The notes beneath the pieces are model-generated. The model saw only the letters and a list, made by a program, of their open reading frames with translations, was not told the DNA's origin and made no database searches. Of a DNA stretch of 64,000 bases, positions 1-10,508 are shown in pieces (within the stretch, counting starts at the first letter, position 1; every line of letters begins with the position of its first letter). A program made the translations under genes and the position numbers. This DNA comes from Iris pallida (lineage: Eukaryota; Streptophyta; Magnoliopsida; Asparagales; Iridaceae), in NCBI GenBank assembly GCA_029216955.1, contig JANAVB010033217.1:4264689-4328688 (forward strand). Direction: 5' to 3'.

Positions 1-461
1 ATCACCCACCGATTACTTTGCTTCGTGCCGGTCGTCTAAGTGCTACGCAACGTCAATCCTTAGTTACGCGAGCTCCTGCAATGGCACCAACGCTTTGCTA
101 GAATTTCTTCTTTTTCCCTTGCATCAAAATTGTAATTGTATCCATGAAAATGACGCAAAAGCACTTCATCAAGCCCAGCGGCAAAGCTCCAAGAAAACCA
201 TACAGCGGGCCGGTCCCGTCGAAGGGACTCTTATAGAGAGCTCACTCGCCGTGACGCCGCCCGCTGCATCTAGGACTTATTCCAGCAGAAGTCGTTCCAT
301 TAGTTGGATCGATTCTCGTAACTTCCGTCCAAATCGATTTGAATCGATGCCGCAAGGCGTTATCGTTTACCAAGCTTAGCGATCGAGTCAGATGACCATC
401 TAAGTTCCCGGCCGATCTGACTCGGCGCAAGCATATTATGAAGTTTCGTCGCCTTTCGAAA
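1..461. other. Unassigned left flank
   Basis: I see no coding signature here. Open frames on both strands lack any motif I know. The sequence is more GC-rich than the Helitron to its right and probably belongs to another, truncated repeat. Confidence 0.4.
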
Positions 462-1683
462 GTGGGACGCTACATCTTATGCCAGGTGGTAGGACAACAC
501 ACTCTAGGTTCTGTATTCTGTTGGCGATAAATGAATATTCTACTTGCGCTATCAAGCAACAAAGTCCGCAGGCTAAGTTAATTGCAAAGCCAAACTTATT
601 ATATAGGATGAAGCGCCAATGGTTCATAAACATTGTTTCGAAGCTTTGGATAAGACTCTACGAGATATTCTAAGATTTCAAAATGAATACAGCTTGAACA
701 TGCCTTTTGGTGGTAAAGTTGGGGTTTTCGAGGGTGATTTCAGACAAATATTGTCGGTTATTTCTGGAGCCTCTAAACAAGAGATTGTTTCAGCTTCTCT
801 AAATTCTTCTTATTTTTGGGGTTTTCGGGGGTGATTTCAGCTTCTCTAAATTCTTCTTATTTGTTCCAGCACAGACGAAGAGGAATTTAGATTATTTTCA
901 GAATGGATCTTAAGAATTGGTGATGGAAAATTGGAGAGGATAATGATGGTGAAGTTGCTTTTGAAATACCAGATGATCTTCTCATTAAAGATGTCAAAAA
1001 TCTTGTTGGAGCAATTGTTGATAGCACTTATCCTAATTTGTTGGAAAATGATCATAATTGGAGATATTTGCAAGAGCGAGCTATTCTCGCACCAACTTCG
1101 GATGTTGTGAACAAGGTTAATGAATATATGTTGTCTGTATGGTCCGGAGAAGATGTCACTTATCTGAATTCTGATTCCATCTGCAAAGTTGATGCACATT
1201 CAGATAGTGTTAAAGATATGCACACTCCAGAATTTTTAAACACTATTACTTCTTCTGGGTTGCCGAATCACATATTAACATTGAAGATTGGGATACCTGT
1301 GATATTGCTTCACAATATTGATCAGACTGCTGGGAAAACATGTGATAGGAGCTGAAGTAATTACTGACTGTAATGTGGGACACAAGGTATTCATTCCTCA
1401 GCTTTCTCTGACTCCTTCGGATATCAAATTATCCTTCAAATTCCAACGAAGGCAGTACCCATTAGTTGTTTATTTTGCCATGACTATTAACAAAAGTCAA
1501 GGCCAATCACTTTCACATGTCGAACTATATCTCCCATGTCCTATTTTTGTCATGCTCAAATGTATGTTGCTGTTTCAAGGGTAACAAGAAAAGACGGACT
1601 GAAGATTCTTATTTGCCACAACGAAGACAAACCATGTAATACTACTCAAAATGTTGTGTACAAGGAAGTGTTTCAAAACTTAT
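462..1683 (+). pseudogene. Helitron PIF1-like helicase, C-terminal remnant
   Basis: Rolling-circle transposon helicase of the PIF1 family, broken. Readable blocks in order are PGGRTTHSRF (near 480), the Walker B region DEAPMVHKHCFEALDKTLRD (near 610-670), FEGDFRQILSVI (near 725), the middle domain from about 870 to 1350, and the late helicase block TINKSQGQSLSHVELYLP (near 1482-1535), followed by a conserved tail ending near 1683. The blocks lie in different frames, with shifts near 610, 830, 1330 and 1550. A short duplication of the phrase around GGGGTTTTCGGGGGTGATTT also breaks the frame near 825. The Walker A loop is absent. What is seen are the motifs; the family name follows from known plant Helitrons. 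It cannot make a working helicase. Confidence 0.85.
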
Positions 1684-1778
1684 AATATTTAATTTAATTG
1701 AATGAAATGTGCTTCATTAGTTTTTTTTAATAGTGTATAAACTTTTTATTTTTGAAATAAAAAATAAATTAAAAACAA

Positions 1779-1807
1779 ACCCGCAAATCTTGTGGGTATG
1801 TAACTAG
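1779..1807 (+). other. Helitron 3' hairpin and CTAG terminus
   Basis: A six-base stem with a seven-base loop is followed by CTAG and T. Position and orientation fit the helicase remnant upstream. Confidence 0.7.
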
Positions 1808-1925
1808 TTAGTAGCTCTGATTTAATGTCTAAGATATCTCATGTTAAAAGTATACTACAAAGGAAGAAACAAAAAGAATCTTCTCTACCCATCAAGAATT
1901 GACCTTGTATTTATGTTCTTATGAA

Positions 1926-1952
1926 GATGATGATGATGATGATGATGATGAT
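1926..1952. repeat. (GAT)n microsatellite
   Basis: Nine uninterrupted GAT units in noncoding sequence between the Helitron end and the hAT remnant. Confidence 0.9.
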
Positions 1953-2049
1953 TTTGGATCATATTTTTTTAATTTTAGAATGATAGAAAAGATACCAAAA
2001 GACTTGTCATATACTTTCTTCTATAACATGTGATCTTCTAATGACCTCG

Positions 2050-2306
2050 GTGTCCACGGTAGCATCAGAATCTTGTTTTAGTGCAGGTTCAAGAATGCTA
2101 AGCAAGAAGATGAGCATGATGCTGCCATGATTCTAGAAGTCTGCGTCTAAGATCGGGTTCGTGCAGAAAAATAAACTCAACACTTGAGAGATGAAAGTGT
2201 CGACATTAATGAGCTGGACTTTCAGTTTGTTACTATAAACGATCCTAGTGGAGGCGGAGAAGCTGAACAACCAGGTGGACGTAATAAAAAAAAGGAAGAC
2301 TTGTAA
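2050..2306 (+). pseudogene. hAT transposase C-terminal remnant
   Basis: The frame starting at 2050 reads VSTVASESCFSAGSRMLS, which is the hAT dimerisation-domain signature found near the C-terminus of plant hAT transposases. After this the frame shifts and the remaining text (residues like RAEK, then TQHLRDESVDINELDFQ) continues in another frame to a stop at 2304-2306, with an acidic/basic tail typical of these proteins. Two in-frame stops and one shift make it a fossil. Nothing of the rest of the transposase lies upstream. Confidence 0.7.
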
Positions 2307-2733
2307 ATTTTATTACCGATTTTATGAATTTAAAATGTTTACTTTCATTTCTTTAAATTATAAAAAATGTAATATAAGATTTTAATTATATTAAAAAATA
2401 TGTTTTTTGGGGAAATTTTTGGAGTTCTTCGAAAAAAATTTGAAACCTCAAATTCTAAATTTATGTTTTGAATATTTTTAGTAAACATGTTCAACCCTAA
2501 ACCGGTCCGGACCTAGCCCGGTTCGGCCCGGACCACTCTTGACCGAGCTTAGGTCTGGGCTGGGTTCAACCCCCCTCCCCCACGTCCAGTTCGGGCCGAC
2601 CTCGCTCGCGCTCCTTTCTGGTTCAAGCCTGGCCTGGTCCAGGCCCGGTCAAATTCGGTCAATACTGGGTCTGGGTCGGCCTGACATGATAAACACATAT
2701 TTCGTTAGGCAATGGGAGGGAGGGTCCGAGGGT
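2307..2733. other. Noncoding; GC-rich low-complexity patch
   Basis: AT-rich to about 2490, then about 200 bases rich in GGCCCGG/CCGGTC words (2500-2690), resembling degenerate plant intergenic repeats. No gene seen. Confidence 0.4.
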
Positions 2734-3018
2734 AGTGTTCTAAAAACCAAACTTACCATCCCGGCCGGTTCAACCGATGGATCCGTGAATCGGTAGTTTT
2801 CTCGGGCCGAGTCAGTATTGTTCCACTATTTTTTTCAAAAGTTGGTTGTAAATAAATATTTTTGTAAAATTACTGTACATAAGGGATTGAACTTGGACCA
2901 TTTAGATTAATCTAACGGTTGAATCACTAATTGAACCAACTAGTTGAATCGATTTCGCAATCCACTACATCGTCTACATTGTCTGGATCGATCTTCTGTC
3001 CAATTTTTAAAACACTGT
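2734..3018. mobile_element. 285 bp MITE with target-site duplication
   Basis: The ends are inverted (AGTGTTCTAAAAACC on the left, AACACTGT preceded by TTTTTAA on the right). A direct repeat CGAGGGT flanks the element at 2727-2733 and 3019-3025. If mismatches are allowed it extends to nine bases (TCCGAGGGT/GTCGAGGGT), which suits a Mutator-type element, but seven clean bases are all I can claim. The interior has no ORF. Confidence 0.65.
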
Positions 3019-3025
3019 CGAGGGT

Positions 3026-4139
3026 GGACTGTAATATTTTATGATGGTTAATGTATTTGTCTGCAGTAAGCTTTAGATGGGGAAAGGTAGATGCCCAAAA
3101 GTAAATTATGATCATCTAATCGAACATACGATCTTCTATCATTAAATTTGAGATTCTGAAATTTCAACTCAAAAAGTATAGGTGCTGCTTTTTTGAAAAA
3201 CTCTCCTACTGCTGTTTTCATCTTACATTTGCAAAAAAGTACGATGAACTAATATTATCTAAAATTAAAAATATGTCTTAAGATGTTATTTTCTTGAATG
3301 TGTCTATTGTTTATTTTGTTCAGTTGTTTGTATTTGTGTTTTATGTTCTCAACTTTGACCTTTTCTATCTAGCTATTATATAGGGCTCTAATTGTTATTT
3401 TCTACTGACTGAATTTATAGATTTATATAAATGAACGGACCTAAAATGCACAAATTAAAATCACAAACACAAGGGTTTTTACATAAAAATCCAAGTTATG
3501 AGAAAATCACGGAAGAATTTGAAGTCCATTAATACTGAAAAATCTTCACTAATGAACATAAAAGACTATGCCACTTCCGCCAAACATCACACGCTTCGAA
3601 GACACGGATCACCACAAATACTCAAATATGAGAGTATATTACAAATAGAGAATATAGAAAAGTTATCGGAGAGTGAACACGAAGATGATCTACTTTGTCA
3701 ATGCTGACGGCATGGAGCTCCTTGAACGACCTCCTCCAAATCAACCGCGAACTCTGTCATAAATCTTCTTTCTCCCTATTCTTGAAAGTTGCAAAAACTC
3801 TTGTACATAGCCTCCATATGGTTAGGAAAATCTAATATAACATCTTCCAAAGTAACTTCCAAGTCTCGAGCCAGTCGGACCGTGAGATATGATCATAACT
3901 AGTTGTTACTTATGACATCCGTTTTAGGTTTTCAACTAATACTACAGGCTGGAACAATCATAATTATGGTCAACCCCAATTGAAATTCCAGTTGATAGCT
4001 TTTGGCTAAAAATAATAATCCCCTTTATCTCCTTTGACTTCCCCGAGCTTTCCCAATCATCGATGAGCAACATCGCTCTTGGTACTTTCTCTCTCCATAT
4101 AGGTAGGGAACCCACCCCAATATATCTCCTTCTTCTCAA
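3026..4139. other. Noncoding, AT-rich
   Basis: No coding signature I trust. The short frame at 3498-3707 has no recognisable motif and no support from context. The 3.7-4.1 kb part may be the 3' flank of the copia remnant that follows on the minus strand. Confidence 0.4.
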
Positions 4140-4282
4140 CTAGGCTAAGGAGCTCACCATTCTAGTGACCTTCTTGTAAAACTCAAAACTTTTTTGGGTA
4201 TAATCTTTGTGAGAATGTCCGCTCCATTATTATGAATCTTCTCAAGCTCAACAACCTTCACCTCCAACATGTCCCTTATCAA
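4140..4282 (-). pseudogene. Ty1/copia RNase H C-terminal remnant
   Basis: Read on the minus strand from 4282, the frame gives IRDMLEVKVVELEKIH, then NNGADILTK and an IPKK-like turn. This is the end of the RNase H domain of Ty1/copia polyproteins, where the DxLTK motif is near-universal. Stops follow immediately. The rest of pol is absent, cut off near the junction with the DUF4283 fragment and the outer CACTA. Confidence 0.75.
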
Positions 4283-4379
4283 ATCACTCCTTTCAACCGT
4301 CACCACCTCCTCATAACATCCATTCTACTCTCACCTCCCAACTTCCGACTGTCCCCTTCCCCTATCCTCCTCTTCAAGA
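4276..4379 (+). pseudogene. Left piece of split DUF4283 reading frame
   Basis: If the outer CACTA and one copy of its AGA duplication are ignored, this stretch runs open, in frame and without stops, into the DUF4283 fragment that resumes at 25791. Locally it is proline- and serine-rich and has no motif of its own. The call rests on frame continuity across the insertion. Confidence 0.5.
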
Positions 4380-4389
4380 AACTACCAAA

Positions 4390-4580
4390 ATACAGGCAAA
4401 TAGCGACTGAATTATTAGCGACGGACAACTCAGTCGCCTATTAGCGACTGAAAGGCGATTGATAGGCGACGGCATAGTTTATTAAAATATATCATAACAT
4501 TAGCGAATACCTAGCGACATGGTAGCGACGGATCATGTCTAACGACGGACTAGCGATAGCAGAATCCGTCGCTACATTTC
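4390..4580. repeat. Left subterminal repeats of outer CACTA
   Basis: Repeated TAGCGACGG/CCGTCGCTA words in both directions, the expected TNPA binding region of a CACTA end. The matching right block lies at 25325-25775. Confidence 0.8.
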
Positions 4581-4613
4581 AGTAAAAATCGAAAGAGAGG
4601 GTTTTATTTTCAT

Positions 4614-4828
4614 TCTGAAAATTTCCCCCCTCTCTTCCCCGATCACCCGACCCCTCCGGCGTCCCCCCTCCGGCGTCCCCCCTCCGGCGACCCCCCCTCC
4701 GTCGACGCCCCCTCCGACGACCCCCCCTCCGTCGACCCGCCCTCCGGCGACCCCCCTCTCTTTCCCGATCACCCGACCCCTCCGGCGTCCCCCCCTCCAG
4801 CGACCCCCCCTCCGTCGACCCCTCCTCC
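4614..4828 (+). other. GC-rich leader exon of outer CACTA, first half
   Basis: Tandem CCCTCCGGCGA-like units form a leader that resumes after the solo LTR at 5920 and meets a GTAATC splice donor near 5970. The inner CACTA has the same kind of leader on its own coding strand (about 16474 down to 16208). The coding potential of the many overlapping frames is an artefact of the repeat. Confidence 0.5.
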
Positions 4829-5130
4829 TGTAGAAGCATGAAAAAGAAGGAGATTTTCTATGCGGCTCGAAATTAACATGGAGCCTCATGCGGCTAAAAA
4901 CCCAGAAAGTTTCATGCGGTCCAAGAGCAACGGGAAGCCTTATGCGGTTCGAAATCAGCCTAAGCAATAAATGTCTCCTTATGTAGCTGGCCATAATTAC
5001 TCTGACACAAAGGTGACAGCTCTGACAAAGATGACAGCTCTGACACGAAGATAAGACGTGACGTGCTCCTGAAAAAACGATAAAATCATCATGACATCCA
5101 GCACAGTTCACGAACCAAAGGAGACTCTTC

Positions 5131-5385
5131 ATGCGGCTCAGCTATAAAACTCTTCATGCGGATCGCTAATGAGACACTCCTTATGCGGCCCAGTCATGAG
5201 ACATCTCTCATGCGGCTCGATCATGAAACATCTCTCATGCGGCTCGGTCATGAGACATTCTTTATGCGGCTCAGTTATGAGACGTACGTCCTTCATGCGG
5301 TTCGGTCATAAGACATTCTTCATGCGGCCCGGTTATGAGACAGTCCCTCATGAGGCTCAGCCAGGATACATCCTTCATTCGGCTC
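5131..5385. repeat. Tandem repeat inside the solo LTR
   Basis: About nine imperfect units of roughly 27-30 bases, each with a CATGCGGCTC core followed by TCATGAGACA-like text. It lies upstream of the LTR TATA box, a usual place for LTR enhancer repeats. Confidence 0.75.
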
Positions 5386-5580
5386 ACCACAAAATAGTAG
5401 TTGAGACATGTGGCAGAGATTGACCAAGTCTTAACAGTTCAGATTTACTGCAACAAAGTGATCATGATCAATCTCAACCAACCCCCAGCCGTCCACTATA
5501 AACCAAGTCTCGAGGCACAATTACAACTATGTGGCCCAAAATTTGCCACGTGGCTGTACATCCCATTCCTTATGAATTCC

Positions 5581-5588
5581 TATAAATA
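5581..5588 (+). promoter_or_regulatory. LTR TATA box
   Basis: TATAAATA about 340 bases before the LTR end, in AT-poor surroundings. It fits the U3/R boundary of the solo LTR. Confidence 0.55.
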
Positions 5589-5919
5589 ACAAGGTGATAT
5601 TCCCTTGCAAAGGAAGGCATAGAGACGCATAGAAAAGCACACAAAGCTCAGAAGTAGACTCTTCCCTTCGTGTCTTCAGAGAGCATTTCTTCACCTGAGC
5701 CGAGGTTGCGTTCGATCGTCCAAGGAGTAAGGCAGAGTTGATAGCACTTTCCCGAGCCTCTACCGTCACCCCCCAGAATCAAAACTAAACAATTGTACTT
5801 AGATTGCTTTTCCTAGGTTTTGTTCCTAGGCACTCTTTTGTACAAGCGATTTTATAATTGTGAGTCAAGTTCAGTCCTCCCATAAAATTGTTCTGTTCTA
5901 CGACAATCAATGGCAAACA

Positions 5920-5970
5920 CCTCCGACAACCCCCCCTTCGTCGACCCGCCCTCCGGAGCCCCCCCTTCAG
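5920..5970 (+). other. GC-rich leader exon of outer CACTA, second half
   Basis: Same proline-codon-rich text as 4614-4828, ending at a good splice donor (CAG followed by GTAATC). Confidence 0.5.
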
Positions 5971-7326
5971 GTAATCTTTTTTCCTCCTCTCCCTCTCATT
6001 TTCCCTAATTTTTGGATTTTTGCAATTTTTTTGCTTAATAGGATTTCGATTATGGGTGAGAGGTTTCGACTAGGTACTCGAAGTAGCACGTGTTCTCTAC
6101 ATGTATTGTTGCTACTTCTTCAAATGGTAGGGTTCTAACTTGTGTTATTGGATTGAATTGATACTAAATAATTGATTTGTGAGAGAGGTCAACAATCAGT
6201 TATTTACCTCCTCGCCTATTTACCAAATCCTATATACCAAGTGTTCGACGAAATGTCTCTTAGGACTTTTTAGGCTTTATATTCAAATGTAATTAGGTTT
6301 TATTGTTGTATATATATTGTGGATTGTGTGTACTGTTCAATGTAAATTGGTGGTGATTTGATGGGTTAAAATTGCTTAAGGGAGGCTCGAGCCTGTGGAT
6401 ACTTCTCTGTCTGGTATGTCCTGCTATGCAGAGCCATTTTTTGGGTTTGTAATATGTTATTTCACATCCTAATCATCCTAATATCCTAGACTAACATCTG
6501 TGCAATGCCCCTTGGCTCATGGCTATGGGATATGGCAAATTCTAGCCCCTTCTTATACTTTCATGTCCTATTTCTACTTCCTGTTCTGTTCCCTGTGAGG
6601 TGATGTCCTGTATTTTGACATTAGATGCCTACATTACCTTTGTCTCAGACCTTATATTCTTTGTACCATCCTACATTGTTGGGCAGTCTCTATTCATCAA
6701 AATTTTGTCCACTACACACATGCATCTGTCCATTGTTCAGTTCCATGGTCCTACTTCTAATCTACTTGTAATGATTTGAACCACCCATAGAACACACTAT
6801 CCTAATCTCCATTAGCCATTTGCTCGACTGGCCCAATCCATTCATTGTTTTAACCTTACTGTCATGTCATTGCATTCATGTCAACCCTATGTCACCCTTG
6901 TTCAGATATTGTGCTAAAATATCCCATTTCCATAAACTTTCTGTTCTGGAGCTACTGACTACTTCATGACTGTTCAGTCATATGTGGATGTTCAATACAT
7001 GGTTGATGCACTTCGAAACAAGGCCTTAAGCCCAGTTTTACAAAATGTTTTGCCTTGTATTACAGTAAATTGCATACTTGCATTATCCCCTGCATGACAT
7101 GCCTGCACTGAGCTATGTTCTGAACCTTGCATAATCTACTGCAGAGACCAACATGCCCTACATGCATATACTTCATCTGATACACTGCATATTGATGCCC
7201 TGCATCTATATTTCACATAGCCTGACCTGTATCAGAAAACTGTATACATACCATGCATTCATTCATTACCACTGCACCATGAGATGTCCTGCACTCATCT
7301 TCATTGCATTTATCCACTACCACTAC
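5971..7326 (+). other. Intron of outer CACTA, left part
   Basis: Noncoding, rich in CTGCAT/CCACTGCA words. The same style resumes at 16801 after the inner CACTA, supporting one long first intron split by the insertion. A 32-base stretch at 6177-6208 recurs inverted at 18226-18256. Confidence 0.5.
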
Positions 7327-7337
7327 CACTACCAGAA

Positions 7338-7812
7338 TAAGTCATTTTAGCGACGCCTAACGACGTCGCTAAAACGATAAATTACGTTGCTAAAAATATT
7401 TACCGACGTAATTACCGACGTTTTGGACTTGTCGCGAAAACGTAAGTCGCTGATCTTTAAAACGTCGCCGAACGTCGCAAATACCGGCGTTTATCGATAT
7501 ATATTTACGTCGGTATATCCTGGAATATTACCGACGTCTACCGTCATTTCGTCGGTGGATTAGCGACGTGTTGAAAGTCGCTACACGTCGGTAAAATCCT
7601 GGAAACTTACCGACGTTTACCGTCGTTTAAAATGTCACTAAATGTCGGTAATTCCTGGGATTATTACCGACGTTCACCGACTTTTACCGACGGTCTCCGA
7701 CATATAAGGACGTCGGTAAACTTCGGTACCCTGGAAAATTTTGCAGATTTACCGACGTTTACCGACGCAAACGTACGTCAGTGGACGTCGGTAAACGTCG
7801 ATAAATCTGCAA
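7338..7812. repeat. Subterminal repeats of inner CACTA, 3' side
   Basis: Many copies of TTTACCGACGT-like units in both directions with roughly regular spacing, typical of CACTA ends. They differ from the outer element's TAGCGACGG units. Confidence 0.8.
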
Positions 7813-8283
7813 AATAAAATAAAAAAATAAAATACAGAATGTCTTTTTCTTCCTGCAGTTTAAAAAGATAACCATAAAGACACAATATAACAGATATCCT
7901 TTTCTTCCTGGGTTCGCCGACCCTTCGGTGGAACACTCAACACCGGTAAACGTAAACCACAGAAGCACATTAAAATCCAATTGAAACGAATAATAACATA
8001 AACAATAGTATAACATAATGTAGCAGGCAACAAATAGAATGGGATCCAACAAATAGAATATGATCTAACAAATAGAATAGGTACAACCAACAAGTATCCA
8101 AATAACCAAGTCTACACCAAATAACAAAGTCTACAACCAAATAACCAAAGTCTACACACAACCAACAAATAGAATAGGATCCAACAAATAAAATCCAAAC
8201 ATCCAAGTCTACACAACCAACAAATATCCAAGTCACAAACAAAGGATCAAACAAACACAAACAAACAGTTCTAACTAGGACTA
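7813..8283. repeat. 3' noncoding region of inner CACTA, repetitive
   Basis: Short words such as ACAAATAGAAT and AACCAAGTCTACA recur many times from 8030 to 8260. This lies downstream of the TNPA-like stop and probably forms the 3' UTR. The outer element has its own repetitive stretch at the matching place (21172-21400). Confidence 0.6.
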
Positions 8284-10302
8284 CTAGGGATCTGGTACAG
8301 GCGGGGCACCGCCGCGAAGAAGGGATAAGAACAACTCATACTCCTCAAGTGAAATCGATACCGATGGAACAGGCAGTGACGTCGATGGAGTCGGTGTCGA
8401 TGAAGAAGGCGGTAGAGGCGGTGGAGACGGCGGAGTCGACGACGATGAAGGCACACCCGGAGGACCAGCACGCTTCAATGCTGTAAGTCGCTGGTTGTAT
8501 GAATCCATGGTAGATAACAGTTTATCACTGCTCTGGACCATCGAATCCGTCACCAATCTCAGCCTATCGGTCATGGTCACCTGTGCTGTCTGCAGCTCCG
8601 TCACCGTACGCTCTAACCCTCCAGCGCTGTGCTTTGTCCTCTCAGTCGTCTCCATGAGCTCCATAATGTCACGGTCGAGCGCATCCAATCGTACTAGCAG
8701 CACAGGATCGTCCGTAGGGTGCTGAGGCTGCTCCTCGATCCGTCGTAGCAGGTCATCACGGAGAGACTCCATTATCTGGTGGACTCGGGCAGACTTTTGG
8801 GACGGCTGTGGACCATGCACACTAGCAGGAGATGCCCTAGAGGACTGGGTCGTAACTAGGGCACCATAGGATCCCGTACCATAGTACGTACCCCTATGGA
8901 GTCCACCAGCGGCGGTCATCCACAGCTCGTCTGCCGACGGAGCTTGAGTGGGCTGCGAGGAAGTACCGTCCTCTCCTGCATTAGGTGCACTAGCAGCCGC
9001 CCGTTCCCGCAGCCTCTGATACTCGACCTAGAAAGAATGGATAATACTCTATAATTTCTAATTAATGTACTTATTATTACTAACTACATGAATATTTGTT
9101 TGCATCATATTTACTAAGTTATATTAAAATTGACACGAAGTATTAAATTAAGATAACGTATTGTAATACTTACATAGGTCTGCTCGGCCCTCTCGTCAAT
9201 AAGGCCTTCGCCCTTTCGATGGGTGGCCAGGAAGACGGTCACCATGTCGGCATTACCGACCTTCCTTACCTGTAATTAAATATATTATCTTAGTAATAAT
9301 TTATCGGTTTTGTATTAAAATAATATTTCTAAAAGAAAAAGACATACCAGACGACGGAAATGTTCCGTCATCGGAATCGACCCACCGCACCACTTCGAGG
9401 CATGTTGCCTAGCCGCCTTGGCCTTCTCCGACTTCTCCTTGTACCTTGGCTTGTCGAATCGAGCCTTCATCGCATTCTACTGATCAGGGGTGATCCAACC
9501 ATGGATCGGCTTTCCGGCACGATCACGATCCTGCTGATCATTAATAGCGTCACGGATCATCTTAGCAACGACGGTAGGAAATATCCCCTCGATAAGCTCG
9601 GCCCGGTGCGATGGATAGAAAAACATATTCTAGAAGAGCGCAAACCAAATATTTATCAGTTATATATAATATGAATTAATTATATGATTCATATTAAAAG
9701 CAAATCTATTTTAACCTTGAAGCGCGTAAACCAGTAGTTCTTTCTTTCATCTGGAGCATCAGAGTAGTTAATCCAAGGACCACCATAATTATGCCTTAGT
9801 ATGTGGCCTAGGCGTCTCTGTACCTCTGGGGGACGATATCTATACAAATATATTATATTCATGAAAAAAGTTAATTTATGATAAAAACAGAAGAAAAAAT
9901 TATAAACCAAAACACCTACTTTGTACCGTCGGCCCAGATCTCCGTCCTTCTCTCCTCCGGAGGTACGCACGCATCATCTGCATGATGCTGGTCGACCGTC
10001 GGCACAGCCTCCGCCATCTGCTCATCCGTCTCCATCGTCGTATCAGCAGCAGGAATGCTAGACGGACGAGCACTCTCATTAGGCCTGGAACTACTCGTCC
10101 CAGGAGATATGCCATGTGACGTCGTCCCAACAGGCCCAGCTACTGTCTGATATGGAGGAGTAATCGGCGACGAGGATCCAGAGCCGGTACCAGTAGGAGA
10201 TACCGAAGGAAAACCCCGTCCTCTAGCAGTACCTGTAGGAAGTACCGGATGATCATGACCCCGTCGTCTCCCTTTTCGGAACGATCCACGACGACCTGCC
10301 AT
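8284..10302 (-). pseudogene. TNPA-like transposon protein (inner CACTA)
   Basis: Plant transposase of the Ptta/En/Spm family, thought to bind the subterminal repeats. Spliced by eye on the minus strand: exon 1 from ATG at 10302 to about 9920 (MAGRRGSFRKGRRRG, low-complexity, then EIWADG), then about 9840-9717 (RLGHILRHNYGGPW), about 9630-9350 (ending HFRRL), about 9270-9177 (ending DERAEQTY) and a last exon of about 9028-8284 ending GGAPPVPDP. The last exon is predicted to hold a coiled coil followed by proline/serine runs. A TAG stop at 9477-9479 sits in the third exon, where Trp is expected (after TPDQ). The exon pattern and block words match the outer element's copy at 19152-21167. Apart from that stop the frames are open. 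Confidence 0.8.
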
Positions 10303-10508
10303 ACCTGATAACAGCATATGATAATACAACAAATAATAGAGACTAGAAATATGAAAGTACAACAAATAATAGAGATTAGAAATATGAAAGTACAACAAAG
10401 ACAAGATAATAACCAAGACAACATATGATGATATATTCTACAATAAACATCTAAGTCCAGATAATATATTCTAGAAGAAACATCTAAGTTCAGATAAGTA
10501 TATCTCTC

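Larger units (their letters stand above)
462..1807 (+). mobile_element. Helitron 3' part with helicase remnant
   Basis: The stretch holds the C-terminal part of a Helitron PIF1-like helicase and, 120 bases after it, a Helitron-type 3' end. The end is a short hairpin (ACCCGC at 1779-1784 paired with GTGGGT at 1792-1797, one G-T wobble), followed by CTAG at 1804-1807 and then T, the usual Helitron insertion context. The 5' end, the Rep nuclease domain and the first helicase motifs are not in the window. The left edge of the element is a guess set by the first helicase residues. Confidence 0.75.
4829..5919 (+). mobile_element. Solo LTR, 1091 bp, TSD CCTCC
   Basis: It begins TGTAGAAG and ends GGCAAACA, with a perfect 5 bp duplication CCTCC at 4824-4828 and 5920-5924. 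Removing it rejoins the proline-codon-rich leader of the outer CACTA. A TATA box (TATAAATA) at 5581 points to the plus strand. No internal retrotransposon sequence is present, so this is a solo LTR left by recombination. Confidence 0.85.

Noticed and set aside
4572..5132. Long minus-strand frames rich in Gly and Arg
   Set aside because: They run through the CCCTCCGGCGA leader repeat and straight across the solo LTR border, so they cannot be one ancient gene.
5131..5385. CRISPR-like regular repeats
   Set aside because: Units are adjacent and degenerate with no spacer of fixed length; it is an LTR tandem array in a plant genome.
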